Shown here: piece by piece, positions 43,787 to 55,073 of the stretch
How the letters are laid out: every line of letters begins with the position of its first letter
Numbering within the stretch: position 1 is the first letter of the stretch
Source of the DNA: Bretschneidera sinensis
Taxonomy: Eukaryota; Streptophyta; Magnoliopsida; Brassicales; Akaniaceae
DNA: 64,000 nt
Direction of reading: 5' to 3'
Assembly: GCA_023935145.1 (NCBI GenBank)
Contig: CM043698.1
Span: forward strand, 19,409,001 to 19,473,000
The notes under the pieces: model-generated
Database searches by the model: none
What the model saw: the letters and a program-made list of their open reading frames with translations, nothing else
What the model was told of the DNA's origin: nothing
Translations under genes and position numbers: made by a program

Positions 43787-46700
43787 TTGTGCATATGGCT
43801 GAATCGTACTTACCCCGGGTTATTACTACTTCTGGATGAATCTAATTATGTTGTGTGGGCTCAAGAAATGTCTGGTTTCCTCCGTGGACATAAATTGTGG
43901 CGTTACGTGACTGGAGATATCACTGAACCCAAGAAGAAGGACGATGAAGATGCTGACAAATATGTTGACCGTCTAGAGGACTGGGATAGTAAAAATCACC
44001 AGATTCTCACATGGTTTCGTGCCACTATTATCGCAGAAATCAAACTTCAATTTGGTACACTCCATACAGCTAAAGAAGCTTGGGATCTTCTCCAACACCG
44101 CTACACCAGGGCAGACATCTCAAATCGGTATCGTCTTCTTTCCATCCTTCAAAGCATGCGCCAAGAACCTGGACAAACTATCAACAGCTTTCTATCTCAG
44201 ATGACTGCCGTGTGGAACCAGTTAGCTCTCACTGAGCCAACTTGGGAATGCACAAAAGACGCTGATGTTCATAGAAAGTACCAAACTGAGACACGCATTA
44301 TGCAATTCCTGATGGGCTTGAAAGAGGAATTTGAACCTGTAAGAGCTTCAATCCTACACCGAGGCGCAATACCTCCCTTAAACGATGTTCTTTCTGATCT
44401 ACTCAGTGAGGAAACATGTCTCGCCACATTACAGGGATCTCATACAGATGTTACCCTTGCAGCACCCGTTGCTCTTGCCACACCAGCTGTCAAGACAAAC
44501 TCATACCAGAAGCCCTTATATTGCAAGTATTGTCATTCACAAGGGCATGAATTGCTCAAATGTCCTTCTCGCCTATGTAAAGTCTGCAGAGAACCGGGTC
44601 ACTATCTTGCAGACTGCCCTAAACTTCATTCTGGAAATCAGTCAAATGGGAACCAATATCGCTCACGAGGCTCATACAATCGGTTCCATTCCAAGTCAAA
44701 GAATACTGCTGCTGTAGCCACTGATGCTACACCAACTTCATCCAGCTCTTCACCTGATTGGAGTGGTTTATGCACCATTCTTACCGAGGCTCTAACTAAA
44801 ACTGGTAATAATATAGCCATGTCAGCTACACCAGGTACATCCCGATGGTATTTTGATTCTGCTTGTTGCAATCATATGACTTCTGATGCCTCCATATTTT
44901 CCTTTAAAACCCGTGATGAGCATGCACCTACTATTCACACTGCCAATGGATCAAATATGTTGGTCAGCCACACTGGACATGTTGACAGTTCTCATCTGTC
45001 TCTCCCTGACACATATTTGGTTCCTAATCTTACGCTTAACCTTATATCTGTTGGACAACTATGTGATCTTGGACTTGATTTGCATTTTTCTTCTACTGGT
45101 TGTCGTGTGCAGGACCCTCAGACAGGAAAACTCCTTGGAACCGGCCGTAAAGTTGGACGCCTCTTTGAGCTTACTCACCTCCAAGTCCCATCATCACCAT
45201 CACCAAACCAATCAGCTGCATCCATCCCAGCACACTCTCCTGTGGAATTGTGGCACTCTCGGTTAGGTCACACTTCATCCAGCCCTCTACGTTCTCTTAT
45301 TTCTAGTGGTCAGTTAGGATCACTTCAGCATGAGTCTTTTCATTGTATTCATTGTCAACTTGCAAAACAATCAGCTTTACCTTTTAATGAGAGTCAGTCT
45401 GTTTCCCTTGCACCTTTTGATTTAGTTCATTCTGACGTTTGGGGGCCTTCTCCTCATACATCCATGGGTGGTGCTCGTTATTTTGTTATATTTGTGGATG
45501 ACTATTCTCGTTATACTTGGTTGTTTCTTATGAAAAGCAGATCTGAACTCTTTCATATATATTCTGATTTTTCTTCCATGGTTAAAACTCAATTCTCTCG
45601 GAATATCAAAATTTTTCGTTCAGATAATGCAATGGAATATAAAGACCGTGTTTTTCTAAACCTACTTCACAAAAATGGCACGCTTCCCCACCGTTCGTGC
45701 CCTGGAACCTCCCAACAAAATGGACGAGCCGAACGCAAACATAGACATATTCTTGACACTGTTCGTGCTCTACTCATTTCGTCATCATGTCCTGAACGTT
45801 TCTGGGGTGATGCTGCCTTAACCGCAGTGTACACAATCAATCGTGTCCCTTCCGCTACAATCCAAAATCAGTCTCCATTCGAGCGCCTTTTTGGTAAATC
45901 TCCTGATTACTCTAACCTCAGAGTCTTTGGTTGCGCTTGTTTTGTTCTTCTCAAACCACATGAACACAACAAATTACAACCAAGGGCTCATCTGTGTTGT
46001 TTCATTGGATATGGTATTGAACATAAGGGGTATCGGTGCTGGGATCCTATTTCTAAAACTCTTCGTATCTCTCGTCATGTCATTTTTTGGGAACATCAAA
46101 TGTTCTCTTCGTTACGGTCATTTGACATGTCAACCATCACTAACTCCAGATTCTTTACTGATCCATCTATTGAGTTATTTCCTGAGAATCCAGTTTCAGG
46201 TACTATTGAGTCCACCTCCGAATCACCAGCCGATATCACCCCTTTCGTTCCGAACCCAGCTTCAGCTCCAGAACCCTCAACTGACCTCACCTCTCCAACT
46301 CAATCAGTCGTGCCCGAGGATATTCCTATGTCTGATGAGTCTGCACCAACTCTCTCTGAGAGCCATCCTCCAGATCACCCCCGCAGATCTACCAGGGTAA
46401 CTCATCCCCCTTCTCATCTTGCTGATTACCATTGTGATTATCATTGTTTTTCCACTATACTTCATCTGCATGAGCCTCAATCCTATAAGGAGGCTAGTAC
46501 TAATCCACTTTGGCAGAAAGCAATGGATGAAGAACTTCAGGCCCTAGCTAAAACTCATACCTGGGATATTGTTGATCTGCCCCCTGGAAAAACTCTTATT
46601 GGGTGCAAATGGGTGTTTAAGATCAAGACACTTTCTGATGGCTCTATTGAACGATATAAAGCCCGACTTGTTGCCAAGGGATTTGCTCAGGAATATGGCA

Positions 46701-48001
46701 TTGACTATGAAGAGATATTTGCTCCAGTGGCGAGGCTCACATCTGTCCGTACACTCCTTGCTGTCGCCGCCATTCGAAGATGGACTCTATTTCAAATGGA
46801 TGTCAAAAATGCATTTCTCAATGGGGATCTTCTTGAGGAAGTCTATATGCATACACCTCCCGGCTTGGATGCCCCTCGAAACAAAGTTTGTCACCTTCGT
46901 CGTGCCCTATATGGTTTGAAACAAGCTCCACGTGCCTGGTTTGCCAAATTCAGCACTACCATTCATCAGTTTGGGTTCACACCGAGTGCTCATGATTCAG
47001 CTCTGTTTATCCGCCATACTATCAACGGTATTATCATTCTTTTACTATACGTGGATGATATGGTTATTACTGGAGATGATCTACATGGTATTTCTGAACT
47101 CAAAAAGTTTCTCAGTGGTCAATTCGAGATGAAAGATCTTGGCGTGCTCACCTATTTTCTTGGCCTCGAAGTCTCATCTAATTCTGATGGATTTTTTCTC
47201 TCTCAGGCCAAATATGGCTCGGACCTCATTTCCAAGGCTGGGATCACTGACTCAACCACTGCCACTACTCCTCTCGAACCGAATGTCAGACTTACCCCAC
47301 TCGATGGTTCACCTCTTCAGGATGCCACTCTATATCGTCAACTGGTTGGAAGTCTTGTATATCTTACTGTCACTCGCCCTGACATTGCCTATGCCGTTCA
47401 TCAGGTCAGTCGGTTCTTGTCCGCTCCTCGGACCACCCGTTACTCGGCTGTTCTTCGCATTCTTAGGTACGTCAAGGGTACTTTATTTCATGGGCTTCAT
47501 TTCTCAGCACAGTCTGTCCCTGTTTTACAAGCCTATTCTGATGCCGATTGGGCCGGAGACCCCACCGACAGACGTTCAACCATTGGTTACTGTTTCTTTT
47601 TGGGCAATTCTCTCATTTCCTGGCGTAGTAAGAAACAAACTGTGGTTGCTCGCTCCAGTACTGAAGCTGAATATCGTGCCATGGCTGATGCAACTCAAGA
47701 ACTTCTCTGGCCTCGATGGCTACTCACTGACATGGGTATCTCTTCTCCTGCTGCCACTATCCTACACTGTGACAACAGGAGTGCTATTCAGATCGCTCAC
47801 AATGATGTCTTCCACGAGCGTACAAAACACATCGAGAATGATATCCACTTCATCCGTGATCACATTCTCCAGAATACGGTTCGTCTACAATCCGTCAGTT
47901 CAGCCGATCAGACAGCTGACATTTTCACTAAGGCTCATCCACCCGGACGCTTTCACTCTCTGGTTTCCAAACTCAAGTTCACCTCCCACTTACCGCCTTG
48001 A
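43787..48001 (+). CDS. Copia-2 gag-pol polyprotein, one frameshift at start
   Basis: One frame of about 1404 codons covers the whole polyprotein. Gag is at ~1-240, two CCHC knuckles at ~245-285 (CKYCHSQGHELLKC, CKVCREPGHYLADC), and protease at ~354 (WYFDSACCNHMT). Integrase runs ~485-710, with the H..H..C..C part from ELWHSRLGH and catalytic Asp, Asp and Glu in HSDVWG, RSDNAMEY and NGRAERKH. Reverse transcriptase is at ~908-1140 (YVDDM intact at ~1087) and RNase H at ~1249-1345 (SDADWAG). The frame opens at a non-ATG codon. The likely native ATG at 43795 encodes MAESYLPRV and hits a stop at 43837 because the frame slips by one base near 43834. The next in-frame ATG is 43868. The element is therefore close to, but perhaps not quite, autonomous. 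Confidence 0.93.
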   Translation: MCIWLNRTYPGLLLLLDESNYVVWAQEMSGFLRGHKLWRYVTGDITEPKKKDDEDADKYVDRLEDWDSKNHQILTWFRATIIAEIKLQFGTLHTAKEAWDLLQHRYTRADISNRYRLLSILQSMRQEPGQTINSFLSQMTAVWNQLALTEPTWECTKDADVHRKYQTETRIMQFLMGLKEEFEPVRASILHRGAIPPLNDVLSDLLSEETCLATLQGSHTDVTLAAPVALATPAVKTNSYQKPLYCKYCHSQGHELLKCPSRLCKVCREPGHYLADCPKLHSGNQSNGNQYRSRGSYNRFHSKSKNTAAVATDATPTSSSSSPDWSGLCTILTEALTKTGNNIAMSATPGTSRWYFDSACCNHMTSDASIFSFKTRDEHAPTIHTANGSNMLVSHTGHVDSSHLSLPDTYLVPNLTLNLISVGQLCDLGLDLHFSSTGCRVQDPQTGKLLGTGRKVGRLFELTHLQVPSSPSPNQSAASIPAHSPVELWHSRLGHTSSSPLRSLISSGQLGSLQHESFHCIHCQLAKQSALPFNESQSVSLAPFDLVHSDVWGPSPHTSMGGARYFVIFVDDYSRYTWLFLMKSRSELFHIYSDFSSMVKTQFSRNIKIFRSDNAMEYKDRVFLNLLHKNGTLPHRSCPGTSQQNGRAERKHRHILDTVRALLISSSCPERFWGDAALTAVYTINRVPSATIQNQSPFERLFGKSPDYSNLRVFGCACFVLLKPHEHNKLQPRAHLCCFIGYGIEHKGYRCWDPISKTLRISRHVIFWEHQMFSSLRSFDMSTITNSRFFTDPSIELFPENPVSGTIESTSESPADITPFVPNPASAPEPSTDLTSPTQSVVPEDIPMSDESAPTLSESHPPDHPRRSTRVTHPPSHLADYHCDYHCFSTILHLHEPQSYKEASTNPLWQKAMDEELQALAKTHTWDIVDLPPGKTLIGCKWVFKIKTLSDGSIERYKARLVAKGFAQEYGIDYEEIFAPVARLTSVRTLLAVAAIRRWTLFQMDVKNAFLNGDLLEEVYMHTPPGLDAPRNKVCHLRRALYGLKQAPRAWFAKFSTTIHQFGFTPSAHDSALFIRHTINGIIILLLYVDDMVITGDDLHGISELKKFLSGQFEMKDLGVLTYFLGLEVSSNSDGFFLSQAKYGSDLISKAGITDSTTATTPLEPNVRLTPLDGSPLQDATLYRQLVGSLVYLTVTRPDIAYAVHQVSRFLSAPRTTRYSAVLRILRYVKGTLFHGLHFSAQSVPVLQAYSDADWAGDPTDRRSTIGYCFFLGNSLISWRSKKQTVVARSSTEAEYRAMADATQELLWPRWLLTDMGISSPAATILHCDNRSAIQIAHNDVFHERTKHIENDIHFIRDHILQNTVRLQSVSSADQTADIFTKAHPPGRFHSLVSKLKFTSHLPP

Positions 48002-48014
48002 GTTTGAGGGGGGA

Positions 48015-48230
48015 TGTTAATGTATTATATGGGCTTAGTCCCACATTGGTTGTGTATAGCTTTGCTTCTCCTATTAGCTTGTATAAATAGGATAATCCCA
48101 CATTGGTTGTGTATAGCTTTACTTCTCCTATTAGCTTATATAAATAGGATAGCTCCCTTTGTAAGTAAATTACACCATTCAATACAATTCTTCTTTTTGT
48201 ATTGTCTCACTTCCTCTCTTAAATTCAACA
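48015..48230 (+). repeat. Copia-2 3' LTR
   Basis: 216 bases, one difference from the 5' LTR. It is directly followed by the target copy AATTT and the resumed Tekay LTR. Confidence 0.93.
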
Positions 48231-50084
48231 AATTTACACATAATATATAATGTAAGATACATGAATATTTACAAATGAAATATTTATTTCACTTTCTCAA
48301 TAGTATGAGGATATTAACACGTACGTGGCTTACAGAGAATGAATCCATCTGACCCTTAACCCACCAGACTATTTGTCCTGTCTGTTACTTGAAATCATTG
48401 TACAATGAGGGATAAGCTTCACAAGCTCAGTGAATTAAATTTACTAAAAATATTCCATATTCATAAATAGCCCTTTAATATTTAATCATTTATTTCTCCT
48501 ATAACTGGATAATAGTATAATGTCTAACATTTAAATAATCACCATATTATCATATTTCTATGTCTTTTTCTCTTTTCTCAGTGTAACAATCTTCCCCTGG
48601 GAGACTCATCCATCCATAATTAAATTCACAAGAGTATACCCCACATCAACATTTTAATAATGCAAGCAATAATTAAAGCAGATGCAATGCATGAATGCTT
48701 ATGATGGGAACGTTTTACCACCTGTTGACAAGTTATTATTATCTTAGACCGGCCCCTTCCCGGTTCTTTACAGCTTATCCCGGCTATCACGGAATTTATT
48801 TTCAGCATATACCGACTGTCACGGTGTCCCTTTTATTTCCAACATATACCAGCTGTCATGGTTGTTCCATTAGATCGGCCCCTTCCCGGTTCTTTCGGTT
48901 ATATTATTAAATGCATATGCACATGAACAATGATATGAAATATGCATCTGAGCAGTAGTATAAATACCACATGAATTCAAAATATTTAAATTAACTATCC
49001 AGTTCCTCCTTAATTTCTGCTTAATAAATTTCAAAATTTTCTTCTCCTCATATATTACATTAATTTATTCACCACTAATCAAAATCTCTTTATCACTATC
49101 ATTATTAAATCAACTCATTATTTTAAAAATATTTCTTTTCACATACTAATTTTCTACGTGTCCAATATTCATATCCTACATATCAATTTAATTTTTATCT
49201 ACCACCAAGCATAAACTAATAATTTATTTTAATATTATTACTAAATATTCACTTTTTATTTAGATTGCTAAAAGTAAATCCAACTCACCACGTAGCACTT
49301 AAAGCTACCCGTGGATCACTTCCTTGTCTTTCCCGTTCCTCTCAAGAATTTCCTCTGGTCGCTGTTCGTCAACACCTGACATAATATTAGTATTAAATTT
49401 CTAATTATTCCTTAAATCCTTTATAATCCACACCCCTTTGAAAATTCTCACTTTGACTTTCGAAAAATTTCATAAATGCTAAAATTTCAAAAATAAATAT
49501 TACATTATTACCTTCTATTTTTTCCGATAGCTTCTTGTAAAATTTCCACCGTAAACTCTTTCAAAATTTTGCTATTTCAACCTTTCTTCCGGTCCCCCAA
49601 GTGTTTAAAGAAGACGCGTAATGGAAAGAAAATTAAACAAGTTTGATAAGCGTAAGTTGAGTTTACCCATACTATATGTATATATAAAAGTTGGCTGAAA
49701 ACAAATCTCCGCATCTTCTAAAAGTTATTTGCATAGTCACTATGAAGTCTCTAAAGTTTCCCCACGTCTAGGCTTTGTTGGAAGACATTCAAGCCTTCAA
49801 AACAAAACTTGGCACCCATGCAGAAACTTGGCAGTAGGTGCTGCCACCTACTGCCACGTTTTACTGTTCATATATTTTTTTTTAACTTACTTTTGTCTTT
49901 TTTGAACTTTTGTCTCTTAAAACTTTTTCAATCTTCTGGGATGTTCACATCCCAGATTTATTTATTTATTTTAATTGCTTTATTCAAATACTCCTAAACC
50001 ATTCACATAGATTTTTATTTTTAATTCTATGTTATATTTATTAAATTACTTCTTTACCTTTACTTTACAAATATGGGTATTACA
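48231..50084 (-). repeat. Tekay 3' LTR, part beyond the Copia insertion
   Basis: Together with 42928-43082 this is the left LTR. It aligns with 55222-56697 and 61295-61617 of the right LTR with many substitutions. A perfect 11-base inverted repeat (GGCAGTAGGTG, loop CTGC, CACCTACTGCC) at 49830-49855 is absent from the right LTR. No coding content. Confidence 0.88.
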
Positions 50085-50134
50085 ATTCTACCCACCTTAC
50101 AAAAATTTCGTCCTCGAAATTTCCTTACCTAAAA

Positions 50135-50938
50135 TCAAGAAAAGAGTTGGGGGAAATCCTTCCTCATTCTTGTTTCATTCTCCCACGTGATTTCTTCGAC
50201 GTCTTTATTTTGCCATAATACTTGAATCAAAGAAATGATTTTATTGCGCAATATATGTTCTTTTCTGTTTAGGATTCTGATTGGTGCTAGCATAAAAGTC
50301 AAATCTTCCTGAATTTCTATTGCCTGATTAGAGATACTATGAGATTCATCATGTAAGTACTTTCTCAGTAGTGACACATGAAACACATTATGTCATTGCT
50401 TTAATTCTGGAGGCAGATTCAAACGATACGCTACTGGTCCGATTTTCTCGATCACCTCATACAACCCTACAAACCTTGAGCTTAGCTTTCCCTTCTTCTT
50501 AAATCTCAACACTCCCTTCCACGGAGATATCTTCAAAAATATCCAATCACCAAGTTGGAACTCGAGAGGTCGTCTTCTTTTATCAGCATATCTTTTCTGT
50601 CTATTCTGAGCTGCTCTGAGGTTCTCCCTAACCAGTTTGATCCTCTCAGTAGTCAAGTCTATAATTTTCGAGTCATATATCTTTCTCTTTCCAACTTCCT
50701 CCCAGCATACTAGAGTTTTACACCTTCTACCATACAAAGTCTCGAAGGGTGCCATCCCAATACTAGTTTGATACTGATTGTTGTATGCAAACTCGATCAA
50801 AGGTAAATAAGCATCCCAGCTCACTGAGAAACTCAATACACTAGCCCTCAGCATATCTTCTAGTATTCTGATAATTCTCTCCGTTTGCCCATCAGTTTGT
50901 GGATGAAAAGTTGTACTAAATTGTAATTGCGTACTCAT
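50135..50938 (-). pseudogene. Tekay integrase C-terminus and chromodomain
   Basis: 50393-50938 carries the end of the integrase core (STTFHPQTDGQTERIIRILE) and the C-terminal GPY-type module (RFVGLYEVIEKIGPVAYRLN). 50135-50386 has the chromodomain-like tail (RILNRKEHILRNK, IQVLWQNKDVEEITWE). A stop separates the two pieces near 50390. The tail supports a chromovirus assignment. Confidence 0.88.
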
Positions 50939-50944
50939 AGCTTC

Positions 50945-51496
50945 TTAGAAACCTCTCCAAAATCTAGAGGTAAATCTAGTATCTCTATCTGATATGATAC
51001 TCAAGGGTACTCCATGTAATTTTACTATTTCTGCTACATACAACTCAACCAACTTTTCTGTACTCCATGTAGTTTTAATAGGAAGAAAATGTGAAGATTT
51101 AGAAAGTCTATCCACTATAACCCACACAACGTCATGTCCCCTCTAGGTGCGGGAAAAACCAGAAACAAAATCCATACTCACATTTACCCATGGCTACTCA
51201 GGTATTGGAAGAGGTTGTACTAAACCTGCTGGATGTCTATTATCAGATTTTACATGTTGACAAGTCAAACATCTAGCAATGTATTCTGCTACATTCTTCT
51301 TCATCCCTGGCCACCAATAATTTTGTTTCAATCCCCTATACATCTTATTATTACCTGGGTGCATGGAATATATCGAATCATAAGCCTCCCTTAATATCTC
51401 CTTTCTCATCTCCACATCATTGGGAACACAAATTCTATGCCCCAATACTACCATACCATCTTTTCTGATTCTAAACTCGGTCGGCTTCTCACTCAA
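50945..51496 (-). pseudogene. Tekay integrase N-terminal and core part
   Basis: 51194-51496 has the zinc-binding module (MHPGNNKMYRGLKQNYWWPG, ARCLTCQHVK). 50945-51127 has part of the core with [13 protein letters not shown]. Stops near 51180 and 50940 interrupt the frame. Confidence 0.88.
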
Positions 51497-51541
51497 TACT
51501 TCCTGCCTGATTTTCTCTATTCCCTCATCTTTACCCTGCAG

Positions 51542-52273
51542 CTATAATAAACGATCAATAATAGGAGATTGTATCACCATACTTGCCATTAATACTCTCC
51601 TATCATTGACACTCAATTGCATACTCATTTTTCTTAATTCTATCATTAAGCTAGTATTATGACTCCCAATAGCAGTTAATCTCCCTATAGCCTTTCTACT
51701 CAATGCGTCAGCTACTACATTAGCCTTTTCTAGATAATAATGAATGATGTAGTCATAATCATAAATCAATTCCATCCACATTCTCTGCCTCAAATTCAAC
51801 TCCTTCTGAGTTGGTAAATGCGTCAAGCTTTTATGATCAATAAAAATTTCACACTTGGCTCCATATAGATGGTGTCTCCAATTTTTTAAAGTATAAACTA
51901 TAACAGCCAATTCTAAATCATGGGTCGGGTAATTCTTCTCATGGTTCTTCAGTTACTTAGATGTATAAGCTATAACTCTCTCATGTTGCATCAATACACA
52001 TCCTAACCCCTGATGTGACGCATCACTATAAACCACAAATCCCTCATCACCAGAAAGAAACACAAATGCAGGTGCAGTAGTCAGTTTCTCTTTCAACAGC
52101 TGGAAACTCCTCTCACATTCCTCAGACCACCTAAATTTCACATCCTTCCTAGTCAACCTAGTCAAAGGTCCAGCAATCTTAGAAATTTTTTGGATAAATC
52201 TCCTATAATAACCAGTAAACCCCAAAAAGCTTCTAATTTCAGTTACACTCGTGGGTCTTTCCCAATTCAACAC
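51542..52273 (-). pseudogene. Tekay RNase H
   Basis: 51953-52273 begins with the connection region (RSFLGFTGYYRRFIQKISKI) and the RNase H start (VVYSDASHQGLGCVL). 51542-51910 continues with [20 protein letters not shown] and [12 protein letters not shown]. The break lies near 51911-51952. [20 protein letters not shown] resembles the Tekay/Del consensus. Confidence 0.9.
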
Positions 52274-52449
52274 TGCTTCTACTTTTGTGGGTCAATTGAT
52301 ATCCTCTCTCCTGACACAACATGCCTCAAGAAAGATATTTCGCTCAACTAGAACTCACACTTATAGAACTTCGCATACAATTTCTCTCTCCTCAAAATCT
52401 CCAACACTATCCTCAAATGTTGCATATGCTCCTCTTCATTCCTGGAATA

Positions 52450-53203
52450 TATCAAAATATCATCAATAAATACAATCACAATCTTTCAAGGAATGGTTTA
52501 AACAACCGATTCATAAGGTTCATAAATGCCGCAAGAGCATTGATAAACCTAAAAGGCATCATTAAGAACTCATGATGGCCATAACATGTCCTAAAAGCAG
52601 TTTTAGGCACGTCTCCCTCTTTTATCCTCAATTGATGATAACCTGACCTCAGGTCTATTTTAGAGAACATTCTTGCTCCCTGTAACTGCTCGAATAAGTC
52701 ATCTATCCTAGGTAAAGGATATCTATTCTTGATAGTGATCTTATTTAACTGTCTATAATCAATACACAACCTCAATGTCCCTTCCTTCTTCTTGACAATA
52801 ACACAGGGGCTCCCCAAGGTGACGTACTAGGTCGGATAAACTGTTTATCTAGCAACTCCTGAAGCTGAACTTTCAACTCTCTTAATTCAACTGGTGCCAT
52901 CCTATAAGGTGTTATGGATATAGGTGTTGATCCCAGAATCACCTCAATAGAAAACTCAATCTCCCTATTGGGAGGCAACCCAGTCAACTCTTCAGGGAAA
53001 ACATCAGAAAAATCTTTTACCACCAAGATATCTTCTAACTTCCTACCCTTCTTACTAGCATCCACTACATGCGCCAAACACCTCTCACAACCTTTCCTCA
53101 ACCATTTGCTAGCAGTTAAGGCAGAAATAAGATAATTAGCAAGTATCCTACATTTTTTTCTGAAAATTAAACTCCTCCTTTCTGGGTATCTTAAACACCA
53201 CAT
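52450..53203 (-). pseudogene. Tekay reverse transcriptase
   Basis: Two overlapping frames give the polymerase N-terminus (ITPYRMAPVELRELKVQLQE) and fingers/palm ([39 protein letters not shown]). The catalytic FIDD is readable just beyond a frameshift at about 52476. Frameshifts near 52800 and 52476 and changed residues in the usually invariant MPFGLTNAP region show decay. Confidence 0.88.
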
Positions 53204-53564
53204 TTTTCCTAAAACAATCTACCCAAGCATGATATGGAGATAACCAATTCAACCCCAGAATTAAATCAAAATCTATCATATCTAGAGGCAATAAATTAAC
53301 TTCAAACTCTCTATCATCAATATTAATCACACAACCTCGATGGATTGTCCTAATAATAATTCTATCTCCAGTAGGAATCTCAACAATAATTGCATGCATC
53401 AAATAACTAGCACTAGCATCAATAGATTTCATATAACTACTAGATGCAAAAGAATGGGTTGCACCAGGATCAATCAATAATCTAGCAGGCCTACTAAGGA
53501 TAGAGATGGTACCCATAATAACATCAACAGTGGCTTGCGCATCCTGTTGGGTCAATGCATACAC
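53148..53564 (-). pseudogene. Tekay protease
   Basis: A single 138-codon segment with the aspartic protease motif LLIDPGATHSF (the usual Ser after Asp is Pro here) and FDLILGLNWLSPYHAWVDC. The active-site change makes activity unlikely. Confidence 0.85.
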
Positions 53565-53579
53565 TCTGCCATTTTTTGA

Positions 53580-54985
53580 CTACATCTGACTGCCACGTCC
53601 TCGCTCTGCTATTGATCCTTGACCTCTGCCCCACACACTTCCTAATCCACCACCTCTCTCCATCGATCTCCTCCCAAAACTCCCTACACCTATCTCAGTA
53701 GATTTCCCCGCTGGACAATCTGCAGCCACATATCCTCCCCCACCACATACAAAACATATCTGCATAGGGCAGTTCTGAGCCAGATGCCCCGTCTGATTAC
53801 ATTTAAAGCATACTCTTGTTTCTCGATCATACATCATATTACCACTTCCCCCTGGTGACATACTTATTCCCCTACCATAACTCCCAACTCCTACAGCTTG
53901 GCTCCCAAATCTAGGGGTCCCACCATTATTACTCTAAGCTACATAAGCAACAGATCTTGCCTGCCTCTGACTCTGCACCACAGTTCTTTGTGCTAATGAA
54001 CGCCCCCTCTGGGTGGTCTCCCACCCTGTACACCTATACTGCTACCTCTTCTAGGTCCCTCAAATCTAGACCTCTTCAACCAATCCCTCCTACCTCTCAA
54101 CTCTATCAGATTTTTCTCAATCTGTAATGCTTTATCCACCAGTACAGCATAATTCCTTATGCCCATGTAGGAGAGTTTAGTCCGAATATCATAGTGTAAT
54201 CCGTCTAAAAATCTCTTTCATTTTCTCTTATCTGTATTCACTAACTCAGGTAAAAATCTTGACGGAGCTATGAATTTACTATCATATTCAACCACCGATA
54301 AATTTCCTTACCTTAGGTGAATAAAATCTCTTTCTTGTTGTGCCCGAAAGGTATCTGGGAAATACTTTGCAAAGAACTCCTCTTTAAACTTTCTCCAAGT
54401 CAAAGATTAATCTACCCGTGTGCTTACCCCGGGCAAAACATCCTCCTACCATTGAGAAGCCTCCCCCTCCAGCATAAAAGAAGCAAAAGCCACATTTTGT
54501 CTATCAGACACCGGTAAGACCTCAAAATATTTCTCCACATGCCTAATCCACTGCTTAGCTTCCACCAGATTTACAGATCCTCTAAAAGAATGAGGTTTAA
54601 ACTTAAGAAACCTCACAAAACAATCACATTGCATCTGCTATGCAAGCACACCTCCCTCATGACCTTCTTGCCTCACCACATCCGGTTTTCTTCTACCTCT
54701 TTCCTCTGACCTTCTCTGTAAATTATCAGCCATTTCTTCCGCTGCATTCATCCTCTCTATAGCAGGATTTAGAGCTTCTCTCAATTCATCATTTCTACCC
54801 TTAGATAGTCTCCTAGCTCTACTGGTACTAGCTGCACTATCAAAATGTTCCCTCGCGGGAATCACGGACTCAACTTCCTCCTCTGCTTTAGTCCTCCTAA
54901 AAATTGGGGGTCTATCATGTCCCTTCTGATTCAGAACTCTACCTTTATCTCTTGCACGACCATATATCATCCTCAGACTTTGCAT
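53580..54985 (-). pseudogene. Tekay gag
   Basis: 54638-54985 is the gag N-terminus. 54446-54634 has the conserved FRGSVNLVEAKQWIRHVEKY region. 53580-53861 has the CCHC knuckle CFKCNQTGHLAQNC and a second knuckle with His replaced by Tyr. Several stops lie between 53870 and 54440. Confidence 0.85.
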
Positions 54986-55073
54986 TTAAAAATATAGTTT
55001 ATTTAGATCTTCCCCTTTTTAAGTTCTCATGCAGTCTACAGAATCTTAAAACCTAATGCTCTGATACGAAAAT

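Larger units (their letters stand above)
43083..48230 (+). mobile_element. Young, nearly intact Copia retrotransposon
   Basis: The element is 5148 bp. Both LTRs are 216 bases (43083-43298, 48015-48230) and differ at one position, T or C in AGCTCC(T/C)TTTG. The initiator-Met primer site TGGTATCAGAGCC (43299-43311) abuts the 5' LTR, and a polypurine tract GAGGGGGGA precedes the 3' LTR. The flanks are AACTT (43078-43082) and AATTT (48231-48235). The paralogous LTR at 55.2 kb reads GATATTAATTTACAC without the insertion, confirming the empty site and AATTT as target. It sits inside the left LTR of the Tekay-type element. Confidence 0.95.

Noticed and set aside
47139..48020. 293-codon plus frame overlapping the Copia polyprotein
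   Set aside because: It is an out-of-frame shadow of the reverse transcriptase and RNase H frame.
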